From NCBI GenBank assembly GCA_028277105.1, contig JANQHO010000054.1, positions 32,183 through 96,182 of the forward strand: 64,000 nt of DNA, given 5' to 3'. A program made the translations under genes and the position numbers. Source of the DNA: Owenweeksia sp. GTDB lineage: Bacteria; Bacteroidota; Bacteroidia; Flavobacteriales; Schleiferiaceae. Under the pieces are notes generated by a model. That model searched no databases. It saw only the letters and a program-made list of their open reading frames with translations, and was not told where the DNA came from. This document shows positions 32,769 to 41,612 of this stretch, one piece after another. How positions within the stretch are numbered: position 1 is the first letter of the stretch; each line of letters opens with the position of its first letter.

Positions 32769-33000
32769 CTTCGCTAAGCTTGGTGAGGTATTCCTGCATT
32801 CCTTCTTCTGCTATTTGCAAAACTTGCTGATCTTCTGCGGCTTGTTGGTAAGATCTGACATAATCAGCCCGGTTCAATTGATCTAAATAGATCTCCAAGG
32901 CTCTCTCTATCAGCTTGTTTTTGGGCAAATTAAGTCGCTGGGCGGCTTCATTGAGCCTCTGCAAAAGGTTTTCTGGCAAGGATGATGTAAAGGTTGTCAT
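32755..33000 (-). CDS. RHH (CopG-like) antitoxin
   Basis: An 81-residue ribbon-helix-helix protein: TTFTSSLPENLLQRLNEAAQRL, then LPKNKLIERALEIYLDQL. The C-terminal part (QVLQIAEEGMQEYLTKLSEDEAG) would wrap the toxin. RHH antitoxins bind paired operators to repress their own promoter; an 11-bp perfect inverted repeat overlapping a -7 box is found just upstream (33005-33035). Confidence 0.9.
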   Translation of the reverse strand: MTTFTSSLPENLLQRLNEAAQRLNLPKNKLIERALEIYLDQLNRADYVRSYQQAAEDQQVLQIAEEGMQEYLTKLSEDEAG

Positions 33001-33004
33001 TTAG

Positions 33005-33035
33005 ATTTCATATTTATAGATCAAAAATATGAAAT
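33005..33035 (-). promoter_or_regulatory. Toxin-antitoxin operator and promoter
   Basis: ATTTCATATTT (33005-33015) and AAATATGAAAT (33025-33035) are exact reverse complements around a 9-bp spacer. The minus strand reads TATTTTTG at 33029-33022, a TAnnTTTG -7 box, inside the repeat and 22 bp before the antitoxin start. Autoregulation by the RHH antitoxin fits. Confidence 0.7.
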
Positions 33036-33193
33036 ATATTTAGAGAATCCCTCTTTTTGCCAGGCATCCCTGAAATTGCGGGTCTCCGCTACACCTGTCT
33101 GCCAGAGGCAGGCGGATTGAGAAATCTACAACCAGGCTCTTCATACCGTGACCCGGCATCTTTAATTATAACGCCCTGGTTGAGATCGCTGCT

Positions 33194-33229
33194 CTACCTG
33201 TCGCCTGCCTGCCGGCAGGGTAGACAGGT
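33194..33229. repeat. Dispersed 36-bp REP-like palindrome, copy B
   Basis: It matches 2001-2036 at 33 of 36 positions. A related half-element, ACACCTGTCTGCCAGAGGCAGGCGG, lies at about 33092-33116. The 33001-33275 gap has no gene. AACCAGG (33131-33137) and CCTGGTT (33175-33181) also form an inverted repeat there. Confidence 0.75.
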
Positions 33230-33275
33230 CTATGACCCCGATGATTAATAATCAAATCATATTGGGAAAGTACGT

Positions 33276-35057
33276 CTACATCCTTTCCGGAACAGCTATA
33301 CCCAGCAAACGCATTCCTGTTTTGACTACATCAGCCGTAATTTCTGAAAGTTGCAACCTGAAGGCCACTGCCGCTTTGTTTTCATCGGCCAGAATTGGTA
33401 CCTGCTGGTAAAAGTGATTATACATCTTAACCAGGTCATAAACATAGGCCGCTACTATAGCGGGGTTGTGTTCTGCTGCTGCTTGTTGAATGATCTCAGG
33501 GAATTTTACCAGCCATTTAATAATGTTTTGCTCGCTTTCCTCCAGTTGATCATACCCGCCCTCTGCATTCAATTCCCTTTCGCGCCCTTTGCGCAACAGT
33601 GACTTGATACGCGCATGGGTATACTGTATAAAAGGCCCGGTATCCCCGTTAAAATCGATGGATTCTTCGGGATTGAACATCATACGCTTGCGCGGGTCAA
33701 CCCGCAGGATGTAATATTTTAACGCTCCCAAGCCCACCATATGGTAGAGGTTCTTTTTTTCCTCTGCTATCATGCCTTCGGTTTTGCCCAGTTCTTCAGA
33801 GATTTTAGCTGCTGTCTGCTCCATCTCATCGATCAGTTCATCGGCATCTACCACCGTTCCCTCTCGGGATTTCATCTTGCCTGAGGGCAAATCTACCATA
33901 CCGTAAGAAAGGTGGTGAAGGTTTTTAGCCCAACTATAACCTAACTTATCCAGGATAATAAACAAGACTTTAAAATGGTAATCCTGCTCATTACCTACAG
34001 TATAGATCATCCCGGTGAGATCCTCAAAATCCTCAAACCTCTGAATAGCTGTACCTATATCCTGGGTCATATAAACGCTGGTGCCGTCACTGCGCAGTAA
34101 GATTTTTCTATCCAAACCTTCACTGGCGAGATCCACCCAAACGGATCCATCGTCCTCTTTTTCAAAAATACCTTTAGCCAAACCTTCTTCTATCACCCTT
34201 TTACCCAACAAATAGGTCTGGCTTTCGTAATAGTATTTATCAAAGTCCACGCCCAGGCGGTCGTAAGTTTCTTCAAATCCATCGTATACCCAGCCGTTCA
34301 TCTTCTCCCAAAGTGCTATGGTTTCAGGCTCTCCCTGTTCCCATTTTTTGAGCATTGTCCTGGCCTCTTCCATTATTGAAGCCTTTTGCCTGGCCTTCTC
34401 CTCTTCCACCCCTTTATCAACCAGTCTTCTTATTTCTTCACGGTAAGCCTTGTCAAACTCCACATAGTATTTTCCCACCAGCTTATCTCCTTTCAGTCCG
34501 GATGATTCGGGCGTCTCCCCCTTGCCAAACTTTTGCCAAGCTAGCATGCTTTTACAGATGTGAATGCCCCGGTCGTTAATGATCTGGGCTTTGACCACTT
34601 TTTTACCAGCCGCTTTCAGCAATTCGGATACCGAATACCCCAGCAGGTTATTGCGGACATGCCCCAGATGGAGAGGTTTGTTGGTATTGGGTGAAGAGTA
34701 TTCCACCATAATGGTTTCTTCACCCTGTGCAGCAATACCGTAATTATCAGTTTGGACAATATCTTGTAACTGCTCTATCCAATAGGCATCAGAAAGGGAA
34801 ATGTTGAGAAAACCCTTAACTACGTTAAAGGTAGAGATCTCAGCTATCTCTTTTTGTAGATATTCTCCTATTTCCCGGGCAGTATCTTCCGGTTTTTTCC
34901 GGCTGGCTTTGAGGTAGGGGAAAACTACCAGGGTCAGATCACCTTCAAATTCCTTACGGGTATCCTGGAGGTCTATTTTACCCTCTTCTATGCCGTACAG
35001 TTCCCTGAGGACAGCTGCAATAAGCTGTTGCAATACTACCCTTAAATCATTTTTCAA
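33276..35057 (-). CDS. argS: Arginyl-tRNA synthetase
   Basis: A 593-residue class I synthetase. The N-terminal Add-1 domain recognises the tRNA D-loop. The HIGH box is HLGH within NKPLHLGHVRNN, and the KMSKS-like loop is GKMKSREG. A C-terminal anticodon-binding helical domain with the ALRY-like region follows (AVAFRLQLSEI...AVPERM). It charges tRNA-Arg with arginine using ATP. Length is normal. Its start overlaps the upstream arginase gene by 11 bp, so the two are co-translated. Confidence 0.97.
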   Translation of the reverse strand: MKNDLRVVLQQLIAAVLRELYGIEEGKIDLQDTRKEFEGDLTLVVFPYLKASRKKPEDTAREIGEYLQKEIAEISTFNVVKGFLNISLSDAYWIEQLQDIVQTDNYGIAAQGEETIMVEYSSPNTNKPLHLGHVRNNLLGYSVSELLKAAGKKVVKAQIINDRGIHICKSMLAWQKFGKGETPESSGLKGDKLVGKYYVEFDKAYREEIRRLVDKGVEEEKARQKASIMEEARTMLKKWEQGEPETIALWEKMNGWVYDGFEETYDRLGVDFDKYYYESQTYLLGKRVIEEGLAKGIFEKEDDGSVWVDLASEGLDRKILLRSDGTSVYMTQDIGTAIQRFEDFEDLTGMIYTVGNEQDYHFKVLFIILDKLGYSWAKNLHHLSYGMVDLPSGKMKSREGTVVDADELIDEMEQTAAKISEELGKTEGMIAEEKKNLYHMVGLGALKYYILRVDPRKRMMFNPEESIDFNGDTGPFIQYTHARIKSLLRKGRERELNAEGGYDQLEESEQNIIKWLVKFPEIIQQAAAEHNPAIVAAYVYDLVKMYNHFYQQVPILADENKAAVAFRLQLSEITADVVKTGMRLLGIAVPERM

Positions 35058-36000
35058 AGTTCTGTTCTATTTTTTCAATGACTGGTTTTATGACCTGAAA
35101 TGCTGCCTCGGCCATAGCGTTTCCCTTATCGCAAAGCAACGGATTGATCTCGGTGGTTTCAAAACAACAAACTTTATTGCTCTCTAAAAGCTTGAGAATA
35201 ATATCCCGGGCTTCTTCAACTGTAAGGCCTTCCGGAACCGGTGTACCTGTACCGCGGCTGATAGATGGGTCAAGGCTATCCACATCAAAAGAAACGTATA
35301 TCAGATCACAATCCTTTAAGTGTTTCAGTGCCCTGCCAGCCACTTCAGCAGCCCCTAGCCTGCGCACCCCGGCCGTCTTCACATTAGGTATGTAATATTT
35401 TTTCATCAGATGTTCTTCGGCTTCTTCCGTATCGCGAACGGAGATGAAGAATATATCAGATGGATTTATCCGGGGCTCAGGTCCTTTCATGGCGTTCCAG
35501 ATACCAATGGTCTCTGCATGTGGTTCGTTAATCTTATATTCGAGATTATCCTCACCTATAGATATCGCCAGAGGCATGCCGTGAACGTTTCCCGAAGGTG
35601 AAGTATAGGGAGAATGCAGATCGGCATGGGCATCTATCCAAACCACACCCAGCCTGCTATTAGGATAAGCGTTTTTGATAGCCCAGATAGTTCCTGCTGC
35701 ATTGCTGTGATCTCCTGAAAAAACTACGGGAAAAGCCCCGTTCTTTAACTCCTGCCCTATTTCCTCGTCAATATATTTAAAGGTGAGTGATATACTGTCT
35801 ATCCGTTTAGCGGATTCATCCGTATAATCCATGAAAAGGAACTCATTGAAATCTTTGATCCGTTTGATCTTATAGCGATCAAAAAAATTTCTATCGATAT
35901 CGTAACTCGCCATTCGCAAAGCGTCAAAACCCAGGCAAGCCCCTCTGGTTCCCGCCCCTAGCTCTGACATTATGCTCATATAGCTGATGTTCTTGGCCAT
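35047..36000 (-). CDS. Arginase-family ureohydrolase
   Basis: A 317-residue protein from ATG 36000; an ATG seven codons upstream falls inside the probable -7 box. Mn ligands are in the ureohydrolase motifs GDHS, DAHAD and SFDVDSLDPS, with the substrate-contacting TGTPVPEGLTVEEA. SELGAGTRGACLGFDALRM resembles true arginases more than agmatinases. It hydrolyses arginine to ornithine and urea. It is coupled to argS, the other direct consumer of arginine. Confidence 0.9.
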   Translation of the reverse strand: MAKNISYMSIMSELGAGTRGACLGFDALRMASYDIDRNFFDRYKIKRIKDFNEFLFMDYTDESAKRIDSISLTFKYIDEEIGQELKNGAFPVVFSGDHSNAAGTIWAIKNAYPNSRLGVVWIDAHADLHSPYTSPSGNVHGMPLAISIGEDNLEYKINEPHAETIGIWNAMKGPEPRINPSDIFFISVRDTEEAEEHLMKKYYIPNVKTAGVRRLGAAEVAGRALKHLKDCDLIYVSFDVDSLDPSISRGTGTPVPEGLTVEEARDIILKLLESNKVCCFETTEINPLLCDKGNAMAEAAFQVIKPVIEKIEQNFEK

Positions 36001-36018
36001 AAATTCAGATTTATCCTG

Positions 36019-36026
36019 CAAATGTA
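36019..36026 (-). promoter_or_regulatory. -7 box of arginase/argS transcript
   Basis: The minus strand reads TACATTTG (TAnnTTTG) 18 bp before ATG 36000. This excludes the in-frame ATG at 36021 as the start. No clear -33 TTG. Confidence 0.45.
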
Positions 36027-36173
36027 ACTGAACCCTCTCTAATGAAAAAAATGCGCGATACTACTATCGACATATACTTTTCGCAAAAATTTTTTGAGGT
36101 TTTTATGCAAGTAGTTTAGACCAAAACCCGGTCTTTGCCATTTAAATATCTTTACCCCTTTAATGATCAACTG

Positions 36174-36728
36174 ATGGGTGAAAAAGAACTATTGGAAGGA
36201 ATTGCGGCAGGAAGCGAAAAGGCTTATCGCCAACTCTTTGATCAATATTTTGAACCTCTTACCTATTTTGCATATAAATACTTGCAGGATATTGACGTTG
36301 CGCAAGATCTGGTTCAGGAGGCTTTTGGCAATCTTTATGAAAAACGCCGCGAACTCAACATCACGCTATCACTCAAATCATACCTTTATCGCAGTGTCCA
36401 AAACAGTAGCTTTAACGTTTTGAGGCAAAACCAAATGAAAGAAAAACACCATGCTGCTATAAAAAGCAATAGTGAAACGGTGTTTACTGATCAAACCATA
36501 GAATTGAACGAGCTGGAACTAAAAATACACAGAGCCATTGACAAGCTCCCCGAACAGTGTGGCCGTATTTTTAAGATGAGTCGCTTTGAAAACCTGACTA
36601 ATCAGGAAATAGCCGATCAGCTTGGTATTTCCAAAAGGACTGTAGAAACCCAGATCAGTAAGGCTCTGAGAGAACTTCGCAAAACACTGATAATCTTTGT
36701 TTTAGAATTTTTATTGAAATTTTTCTGA
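36174..36728 (+). CDS. ECF-type sigma factor (FecI/RpoE family)
   Basis: A 184-residue protein from ATG 36174; TTG 36135 would add a 13-residue leader unlike the family. Region 2 is KAYRQLFDQYFEPLTYFAYKYL with DVAQDLVQEAFGNLYEKR. Region 4 is IDKLPEQCGRIFKMSRFENLTNQEIADQLGISKRTVETQISKAL, the sigma-70 region 4 HTH. It directs RNA polymerase to its own and neighbouring promoters when released by the anti-sigma factor. FecR and an STN-receptor follow, so it is the output of a cell-surface signalling system. Confidence 0.95.
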   Translation: MGEKELLEGIAAGSEKAYRQLFDQYFEPLTYFAYKYLQDIDVAQDLVQEAFGNLYEKRRELNITLSLKSYLYRSVQNSSFNVLRQNQMKEKHHAAIKSNSETVFTDQTIELNELELKIHRAIDKLPEQCGRIFKMSRFENLTNQEIADQLGISKRTVETQISKALRELRKTLIIFVLEFLLKFF

Positions 36729-36797
36729 TGTTGCGTACGTGTGTTTCCCTACTTATTTGTCATAGGGTTGTATTAATTCAAAAACTAAAACACGAAA

Positions 36798-37223
36798 ATG
36801 AAAACGCAATTTTTAGCTTTAGCAACCCTGGCAATCATCAGTTTAACTTCTTGCAATAAAGACAAAGATGAAGATGCGACCAGACCTAAAACCAGACTGG
36901 AGATTTTAATGGAGAAACCCTGGAATGCCCGCTCCATTACTTCCAACTTATACTTACAGGGGCAACTGATAAACAGTCGGGTAGAAGCTACAAGTGGAAT
37001 AACCGTGGATTTCCGCAATGATGGTACGGTAATAAGCTATCAAAATAATTCCCCGGTTGATACTCTTGCTTATTCACTCTCTTCCGATAATTCTATGGTG
37101 ATGGGAGACCTGCAAGGCAGTGTGGATATCCTCAATGATTCTGAGCTTCAAATTACTTTTACAATTGATGAAGGTACCCCTGATATGCCGGTTCTCGAAG
37201 AGGTATATGACTTTACACGTTAA
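36798..37223 (+). CDS. Lipoprotein, calycin-like, unknown
   Basis: A 141-residue protein with lipobox SLTSC (Cys about residue 18), then NKDKDEDATRPKTRLEILMEKPWNARSI. Its layout (short acidic linker, then a lipocalin-like beta domain with VDFRNDGTVISYQNN) matches the lipoprotein at 15241. It sits between sigma and anti-sigma genes, where no protein is usually found, with 69 and 9 bp on either side. It may be a surface sensor or passenger of the operon. Confidence 0.75.
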   Translation: MKTQFLALATLAIISLTSCNKDKDEDATRPKTRLEILMEKPWNARSITSNLYLQGQLINSRVEATSGITVDFRNDGTVISYQNNSPVDTLAYSLSSDNSMVMGDLQGSVDILNDSELQITFTIDEGTPDMPVLEEVYDFTR

Positions 37224-37232
37224 AATGATCCT

Positions 37233-38192
37233 ATGGTAGTGGATGAAAAAACCATGAACCTGATCATCGGCCGGCTGAGTAATACCAACTCAGCTGCCGA
37301 TGGTTTGGTCCTTCAAAAATGGTTGGATGAAAGTCCTGATCATCAAGCTGAATTTGAAAATTATGCCCGTCTTTGGAAGCAAGCCGATGGTTTATCAACA
37401 TTTCCAAAGATTGATATTGAATCACAATGGAAGATTTTCCAAAGCAGGCATTTTTCTAAACAAACTAAAGTTATCCGACTCAACTCCTGGCTGTACGCAG
37501 CAGCTGCAATCCTAATTATAGGTCTTTTTATTGGTACCTATTTCGGTGGAAACACTGTTTATAAAACCAATACCTATGAAAGGTTAGCAGTAGAATTGAG
37601 TGATGGTAGCTCTATTGTACTAAAACAAAATACCCAACTCAAAGTGCCGCGCATATTCAATTGGTTTAACCGTAAATTGGAACTGGAAGGCACTGCCTTT
37701 TTTGATGTAGCAAAGAATCCTGAAAAACCTTTTGAGATTATTTCCCCACTAACCAACACAAAAGTTTTAGGTACACAGTTTAAAAATATTGCTACGGAAA
37801 ACTTAAATCAGCTTGAAGTTACTGAAGGTAAAGTAGCTTATTGGTCTGCACAGGCTAGCGATACGCTTATATTAACTGCGGGTGAAAAAGGAGAATTGAT
37901 TAATTCTACTTTAAAAGAGTCTTCCATTGATCAACTCAATACAGATAGTTGGAAAAGCGGCATGTTTAAATTTAATGACCAGCCTTTAATCGAAGTTTTA
38001 CTAACCCTTCAGGATTATTACAATTTTGACTTTGATACTAATGGTATTTTACAAAATAAAACCTGCAGTTTTAGTGGATCTTTTGAAAGCCAAACATTGG
38101 AAGAAATCCTGGAAGAATTGAAGCTGGTGATGGGTTTACAATATGAATTTGAAGATAGGGTTCTCCTTATCCAAAAAGCAGCTTGCCCATAA
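37233..38192 (+). CDS. FecR-type anti-sigma regulator
   Basis: A 319-residue protein. The cytoplasmic N-terminal part (LVLQKWLDESPDHQAEFENYARLWK) binds the sigma factor. One membrane helix spans about residues 86-105 (WLYAAAAILIIGLFIGTYF). The periplasmic FecR domain (VELSDGSSIVLKQNTQLKVPRIF, FFDVAKNPEKPFEI, VLGTQFKN) and a C-terminal STN-like tail (PLIEVLLTLQDYYNFDFD) follow. It receives the signal from the receptor's N-terminal domain. It overlaps the receptor gene by one base (TAATG). Confidence 0.95.
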   Translation: MVVDEKTMNLIIGRLSNTNSAADGLVLQKWLDESPDHQAEFENYARLWKQADGLSTFPKIDIESQWKIFQSRHFSKQTKVIRLNSWLYAAAAILIIGLFIGTYFGGNTVYKTNTYERLAVELSDGSSIVLKQNTQLKVPRIFNWFNRKLELEGTAFFDVAKNPEKPFEIISPLTNTKVLGTQFKNIATENLNQLEVTEGKVAYWSAQASDTLILTAGEKGELINSTLKESSIDQLNTDSWKSGMFKFNDQPLIEVLLTLQDYYNFDFDTNGILQNKTCSFSGSFESQTLEEILEELKLVMGLQYEFEDRVLLIQKAACP

Positions 38193-40708
38193 TGAAAAGC
38201 TTTTTAAAAACCCTGGCTTTGCTTGGCTTTATAGCTGCGCAAGCTCAACTGGTAGCCCAGGTTAATCTGTTGCAACAAACTATTGAAGTAAGGCCTGGTA
38301 GTTATAAGCCTGATGAACTTATCCAAAAAATTGAAGACAGCGGATTTAGACTTTCTTATCCTTCTGCCCTTTTAACTAAAGATAATTTGGAGCTGAAATA
38401 TTCCACTTACAGCCTGGAAACCTTATTGCAAAAACTTTTTAATCCAGAGTACAGTAAAATTATCCTTAGAGGAAAAAAGATTTTGGTTGCTTATAAAGAT
38501 GGGATAAGTATTACTTACAGTGGTTACGTAGAAGAAAAAGGATCAGGTGAACGCTTGATAGGAGTGAATATTTACCTGAAAGAATTAAAGCAAGGTACAG
38601 TTACCAATGAATATGGCTTCTATTCCATCACTGTTCCCTTAAATACTACGCTGGTAGCAGAGTTTAGCTTTATTGGATATGCCACCCAAAAGCTTTCTCT
38701 GGAGCCAGCTCAAACCAAGGTTGATGTTTCCTTGCAAAATATCAGCGTGAAACTAGAAGAAGCTACTGTTAGTGCTGAAAAGATGGTAATCCGCCAAACC
38801 CAAATGAGTCAGGTAAAGCTCAATCAACAGCAATTAGAAGATATCCCTGCCTTTTTTGGAGAAGCTGATGTTTTAAAAGCCATGCACTTTTTACCGGGTG
38901 TGCAAATGGCTTCAGAAGGAAATACCAATTTTTTAGTCAGAGGAGGAAGTGCCGATCAAAATTTGATCTTATTGGATGGTGTACCCGTTTACAATGCCTC
39001 TCACTTATTTGGTTTCTTTTCTGTTTTTAACAGCGATGCCGTTAAAAATGTAGAACTCACCAAAGGGGGATTCCCTGCTCGTTTTGGTGGTAGGTTAAGT
39101 TCCGTTTTAGAGGTAAATATGAAAGAAGGTGATATGCAAGAATATCATGGTTCCGGGGGTATTGGTCTTTTATCTTCCGATTTCACTTTGGAAGGGCCCA
39201 TCGTAAAAAACAAAACCTCTTTTATGGTTTCGGGTCGCAGAACTTATTCTGACCTCCTGTATCGTCCTTTTTTAAGTGGTGGGGTTGATTTCATCTACTA
39301 CTTTGGTGATCTTAACCTAAAGCTCAATCACAAATTCTCTCGTAAAGACCGGTTATACTTGAGTTTTTATCAAGGCAGAGATAAAATAAAATATGAAGAA
39401 AATCCTAACCGCTTTGGTTTTTCCTGGGGAAATTATACTGGTGTTTTACGTTGGAACCATCTCTTTAATGATCGCCTTTTTTCCAATCTCAGTTTTTTTT
39501 ACACCCGTTACAAGTTAGCAGTAGAAACTGCGTTTTCCTCTGGTATTGCATTAGATGTTGATCAAGAAAGCACTTATTTTTCCAGCATACAAGATATGGG
39601 GATTCGCTATGATTTTGAGTATAACCTAAGCCGTAAGCATAATATTGAGTTTGGCTTGAATTATACTTTCCACGATTTTAAACCCGGCATACTCAATCAA
39701 ACTATTGGCATTGAAAATATTGATGCCGTGTTGGATGTATCGCCTTCTATATACTCACACGATATTTTTGCCTACCTACAAGATGAATGGCAATTGAATG
39801 AACGCTTTTCTGTAAATATGGGTCTTCATGGAGCTAGCTATTTCTCTGGAGCTTCATCTTATAACAGTTTGCAGCCCCGGTTTTCTGCCCTTTATCAATT
39901 AACAGATACCTGGTCCCTAAAAACTAGTGCAGCCAGTATGCAACAATTTATTCACTTACTGGCAAACCCAGGCACTTCTTTACCTACCGATATTTGGGTG
40001 AGCAGCTCTGAACGTGTAGCTCCACAAGAATCCTGGCAAATTGCCTTTGGTACTGCTGCAAACCTATTCAATAACAAGCTTGAACTGCAAAGTGAAGTGT
40101 ATTATAAAGGCTTCAGTAACCTTATCGACTATAAAGCAGCAGCTAGTAGTGCTATAGCGAGCAATTGGGAAGATCAAATTTTAACCGGAGGTATTGGCAA
40201 TGCTTATGGGTTGGAGCTATTAGTGAGAAAAAGTTCAGGGAAATTGACAGGATGGTTAGCTTATGGTCTTGGCTGGAGTAACCGACAGTTTGATGAAATT
40301 AACGATGGTGAATGGTATCCTTTCACTTACGACAGGCGCCATGATCTAAAAATATCATTCAAATATCGCTTTAGCCCAAGATTTGATATCGGGGCTAATT
40401 GGGTTTACAGCACAGGACGCAGGGGCACTATCCCTATCAGTAATTTCATTGATGCCGATGGTCAGGTTGCTACGCTATTTACGGATCGTAATGCTTACGT
40501 TTACCCTTCTTATCACAGATTAGATATTTCGTTCAACTTTCCCAAAAAAACCAGTTGGGGCAGGCGTGTTATAAGCTTTGGAGCTTATAATATTTACAAT
40601 CGTCAAAATCCATTTTTTGTGTATTTTACCAATGTTGCTTCACGCAATGCTACTCAGCTAAGCCTGTTTCCTGTTTTACCTTATTTCACTTATCAATTCC
40701 AATTTTAA
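38192..40708 (+). CDS. TonB-dependent receptor with STN and CarboxypepD-like domains
   Basis: An 838-residue receptor from ATG 38192. After the signal peptide (about 1-23) comes an STN domain (residues about 28-92: ELIQKIEDSGFRLSYPSALL), the domain that contacts FecR in transducing receptors. A carboxypeptidase-regulatory-like domain (about 102-185) and a plug with VRGGSADQNLILLDGVPVYN and GGFPARFGGRLSSVLEV follow, then the barrel with SGRRTYSDLL and a C-terminal aromatic YQFQF. It is a FecA-like signal-transducing member of this Bacteroidota class. The ligand is unknown; DUF4249 is its partner. Confidence 0.92.
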   Translation: MKSFLKTLALLGFIAAQAQLVAQVNLLQQTIEVRPGSYKPDELIQKIEDSGFRLSYPSALLTKDNLELKYSTYSLETLLQKLFNPEYSKIILRGKKILVAYKDGISITYSGYVEEKGSGERLIGVNIYLKELKQGTVTNEYGFYSITVPLNTTLVAEFSFIGYATQKLSLEPAQTKVDVSLQNISVKLEEATVSAEKMVIRQTQMSQVKLNQQQLEDIPAFFGEADVLKAMHFLPGVQMASEGNTNFLVRGGSADQNLILLDGVPVYNASHLFGFFSVFNSDAVKNVELTKGGFPARFGGRLSSVLEVNMKEGDMQEYHGSGGIGLLSSDFTLEGPIVKNKTSFMVSGRRTYSDLLYRPFLSGGVDFIYYFGDLNLKLNHKFSRKDRLYLSFYQGRDKIKYEENPNRFGFSWGNYTGVLRWNHLFNDRLFSNLSFFYTRYKLAVETAFSSGIALDVDQESTYFSSIQDMGIRYDFEYNLSRKHNIEFGLNYTFHDFKPGILNQTIGIENIDAVLDVSPSIYSHDIFAYLQDEWQLNERFSVNMGLHGASYFSGASSYNSLQPRFSALYQLTDTWSLKTSAASMQQFIHLLANPGTSLPTDIWVSSSERVAPQESWQIAFGTAANLFNNKLELQSEVYYKGFSNLIDYKAAASSAIASNWEDQILTGGIGNAYGLELLVRKSSGKLTGWLAYGLGWSNRQFDEINDGEWYPFTYDRRHDLKISFKYRFSPRFDIGANWVYSTGRRGTIPISNFIDADGQVATLFTDRNAYVYPSYHRLDISFNFPKKTSWGRRVISFGAYNIYNRQNPFFVYFTNVASRNATQLSLFPVLPYFTYQFQF

Positions 40709-41608
40709 ATGAGAAAGCTGCTTTTAGCCATACCTGTACTTTTTGTGAGCTGCACTAAATCCTTTAAGGAGGAATTACCCAATGCTCCTGATCAGTTAGT
40801 GTTGAACTCCTTATTGAATGCCGGGGATAGTCTCAATATCATATCCTTAAGTAAAACCAATTCTTTTCTTACCTCTAACAGACCGCCTTTATTGGCCGAT
40901 GGCTTTATAGAGTGGAGTATTAATGGTGCTCCCTTTGGTCCCATTACACCTTGCGACAGCAGCCAGGGAGAACCCTATGCTCACTATTGCAACACTCAAG
41001 CTTTAAGAGAAGGGGATATTATCGAGGTAAAGGCTAATTACCCTGGCTTTGAGGAACTTTATGCCCGTACGCAAATACCCGATTCCCCGCAAATTGAAAA
41101 TATACGCCTGGAAAATAGTGACCCTTTTATGGCTACTCACACACTTTATTTCGACATTCAAAGTGACACCCGAAAAAAAGAATATTTCATAGTAGAGGTA
41201 TTTTCCCAGACCACCAATTTTTTTGGCCAATCATTACACGAAGTACAGCTAACCACCAAGGATGTTACCTTGGAAATGCTGGGCGTTAGTAGTGAGCTGA
41301 TCGACCTGCCCATAGATGATCCTATTGGTTTGAAATGCTTCTTCACCAATGAACTTTTCAATGGATCTTCTAAAACTATTCAATTTTCACTCACTCAAAC
41401 AGTTATTGGTGGCGGTTTTTCCGTTGATAAACTTTTCTTATTTGTAACAAAATGTAGCCCTTCTTATTACGAGTACCAACGTTCTAAGCTTTTAAACCGT
41501 CTAACAGACAGCAACCCGTTCAAGATCCCTGTTCAATATCATTCCAATGTAAAAAATGGAATTGGTGTTATAGCTGGATACAACCTGAAAATTGAAGCCT
41601 TAAACTAA
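40709..41608 (+). CDS. DUF4249 lipoprotein, copy 1
   Basis: A 299-residue lipoprotein with lipobox VSC (Cys about residue 15) and the DUF4249 beta-sandwich pattern (LVLNSLLNAGDSLNIISLSKT, FIEWSINGAPFG, EVKANYPGFEELYARTQIPD). The end YHSNVKNGIGVIAGY is shared with the second copy as HSNIKNGFGILG. DUF4249 proteins are always next to TonB receptors in Bacteroidota, in the position SusD has beside SusC, so a surface ligand-capture role is inferred. It starts immediately after the receptor stop. Confidence 0.9.
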   Translation: MRKLLLAIPVLFVSCTKSFKEELPNAPDQLVLNSLLNAGDSLNIISLSKTNSFLTSNRPPLLADGFIEWSINGAPFGPITPCDSSQGEPYAHYCNTQALREGDIIEVKANYPGFEELYARTQIPDSPQIENIRLENSDPFMATHTLYFDIQSDTRKKEYFIVEVFSQTTNFFGQSLHEVQLTTKDVTLEMLGVSSELIDLPIDDPIGLKCFFTNELFNGSSKTIQFSLTQTVIGGGFSVDKLFLFVTKCSPSYYEYQRSKLLNRLTDSNPFKIPVQYHSNVKNGIGVIAGYNLKIEALN

Positions 41609-41612
41609 CCAA

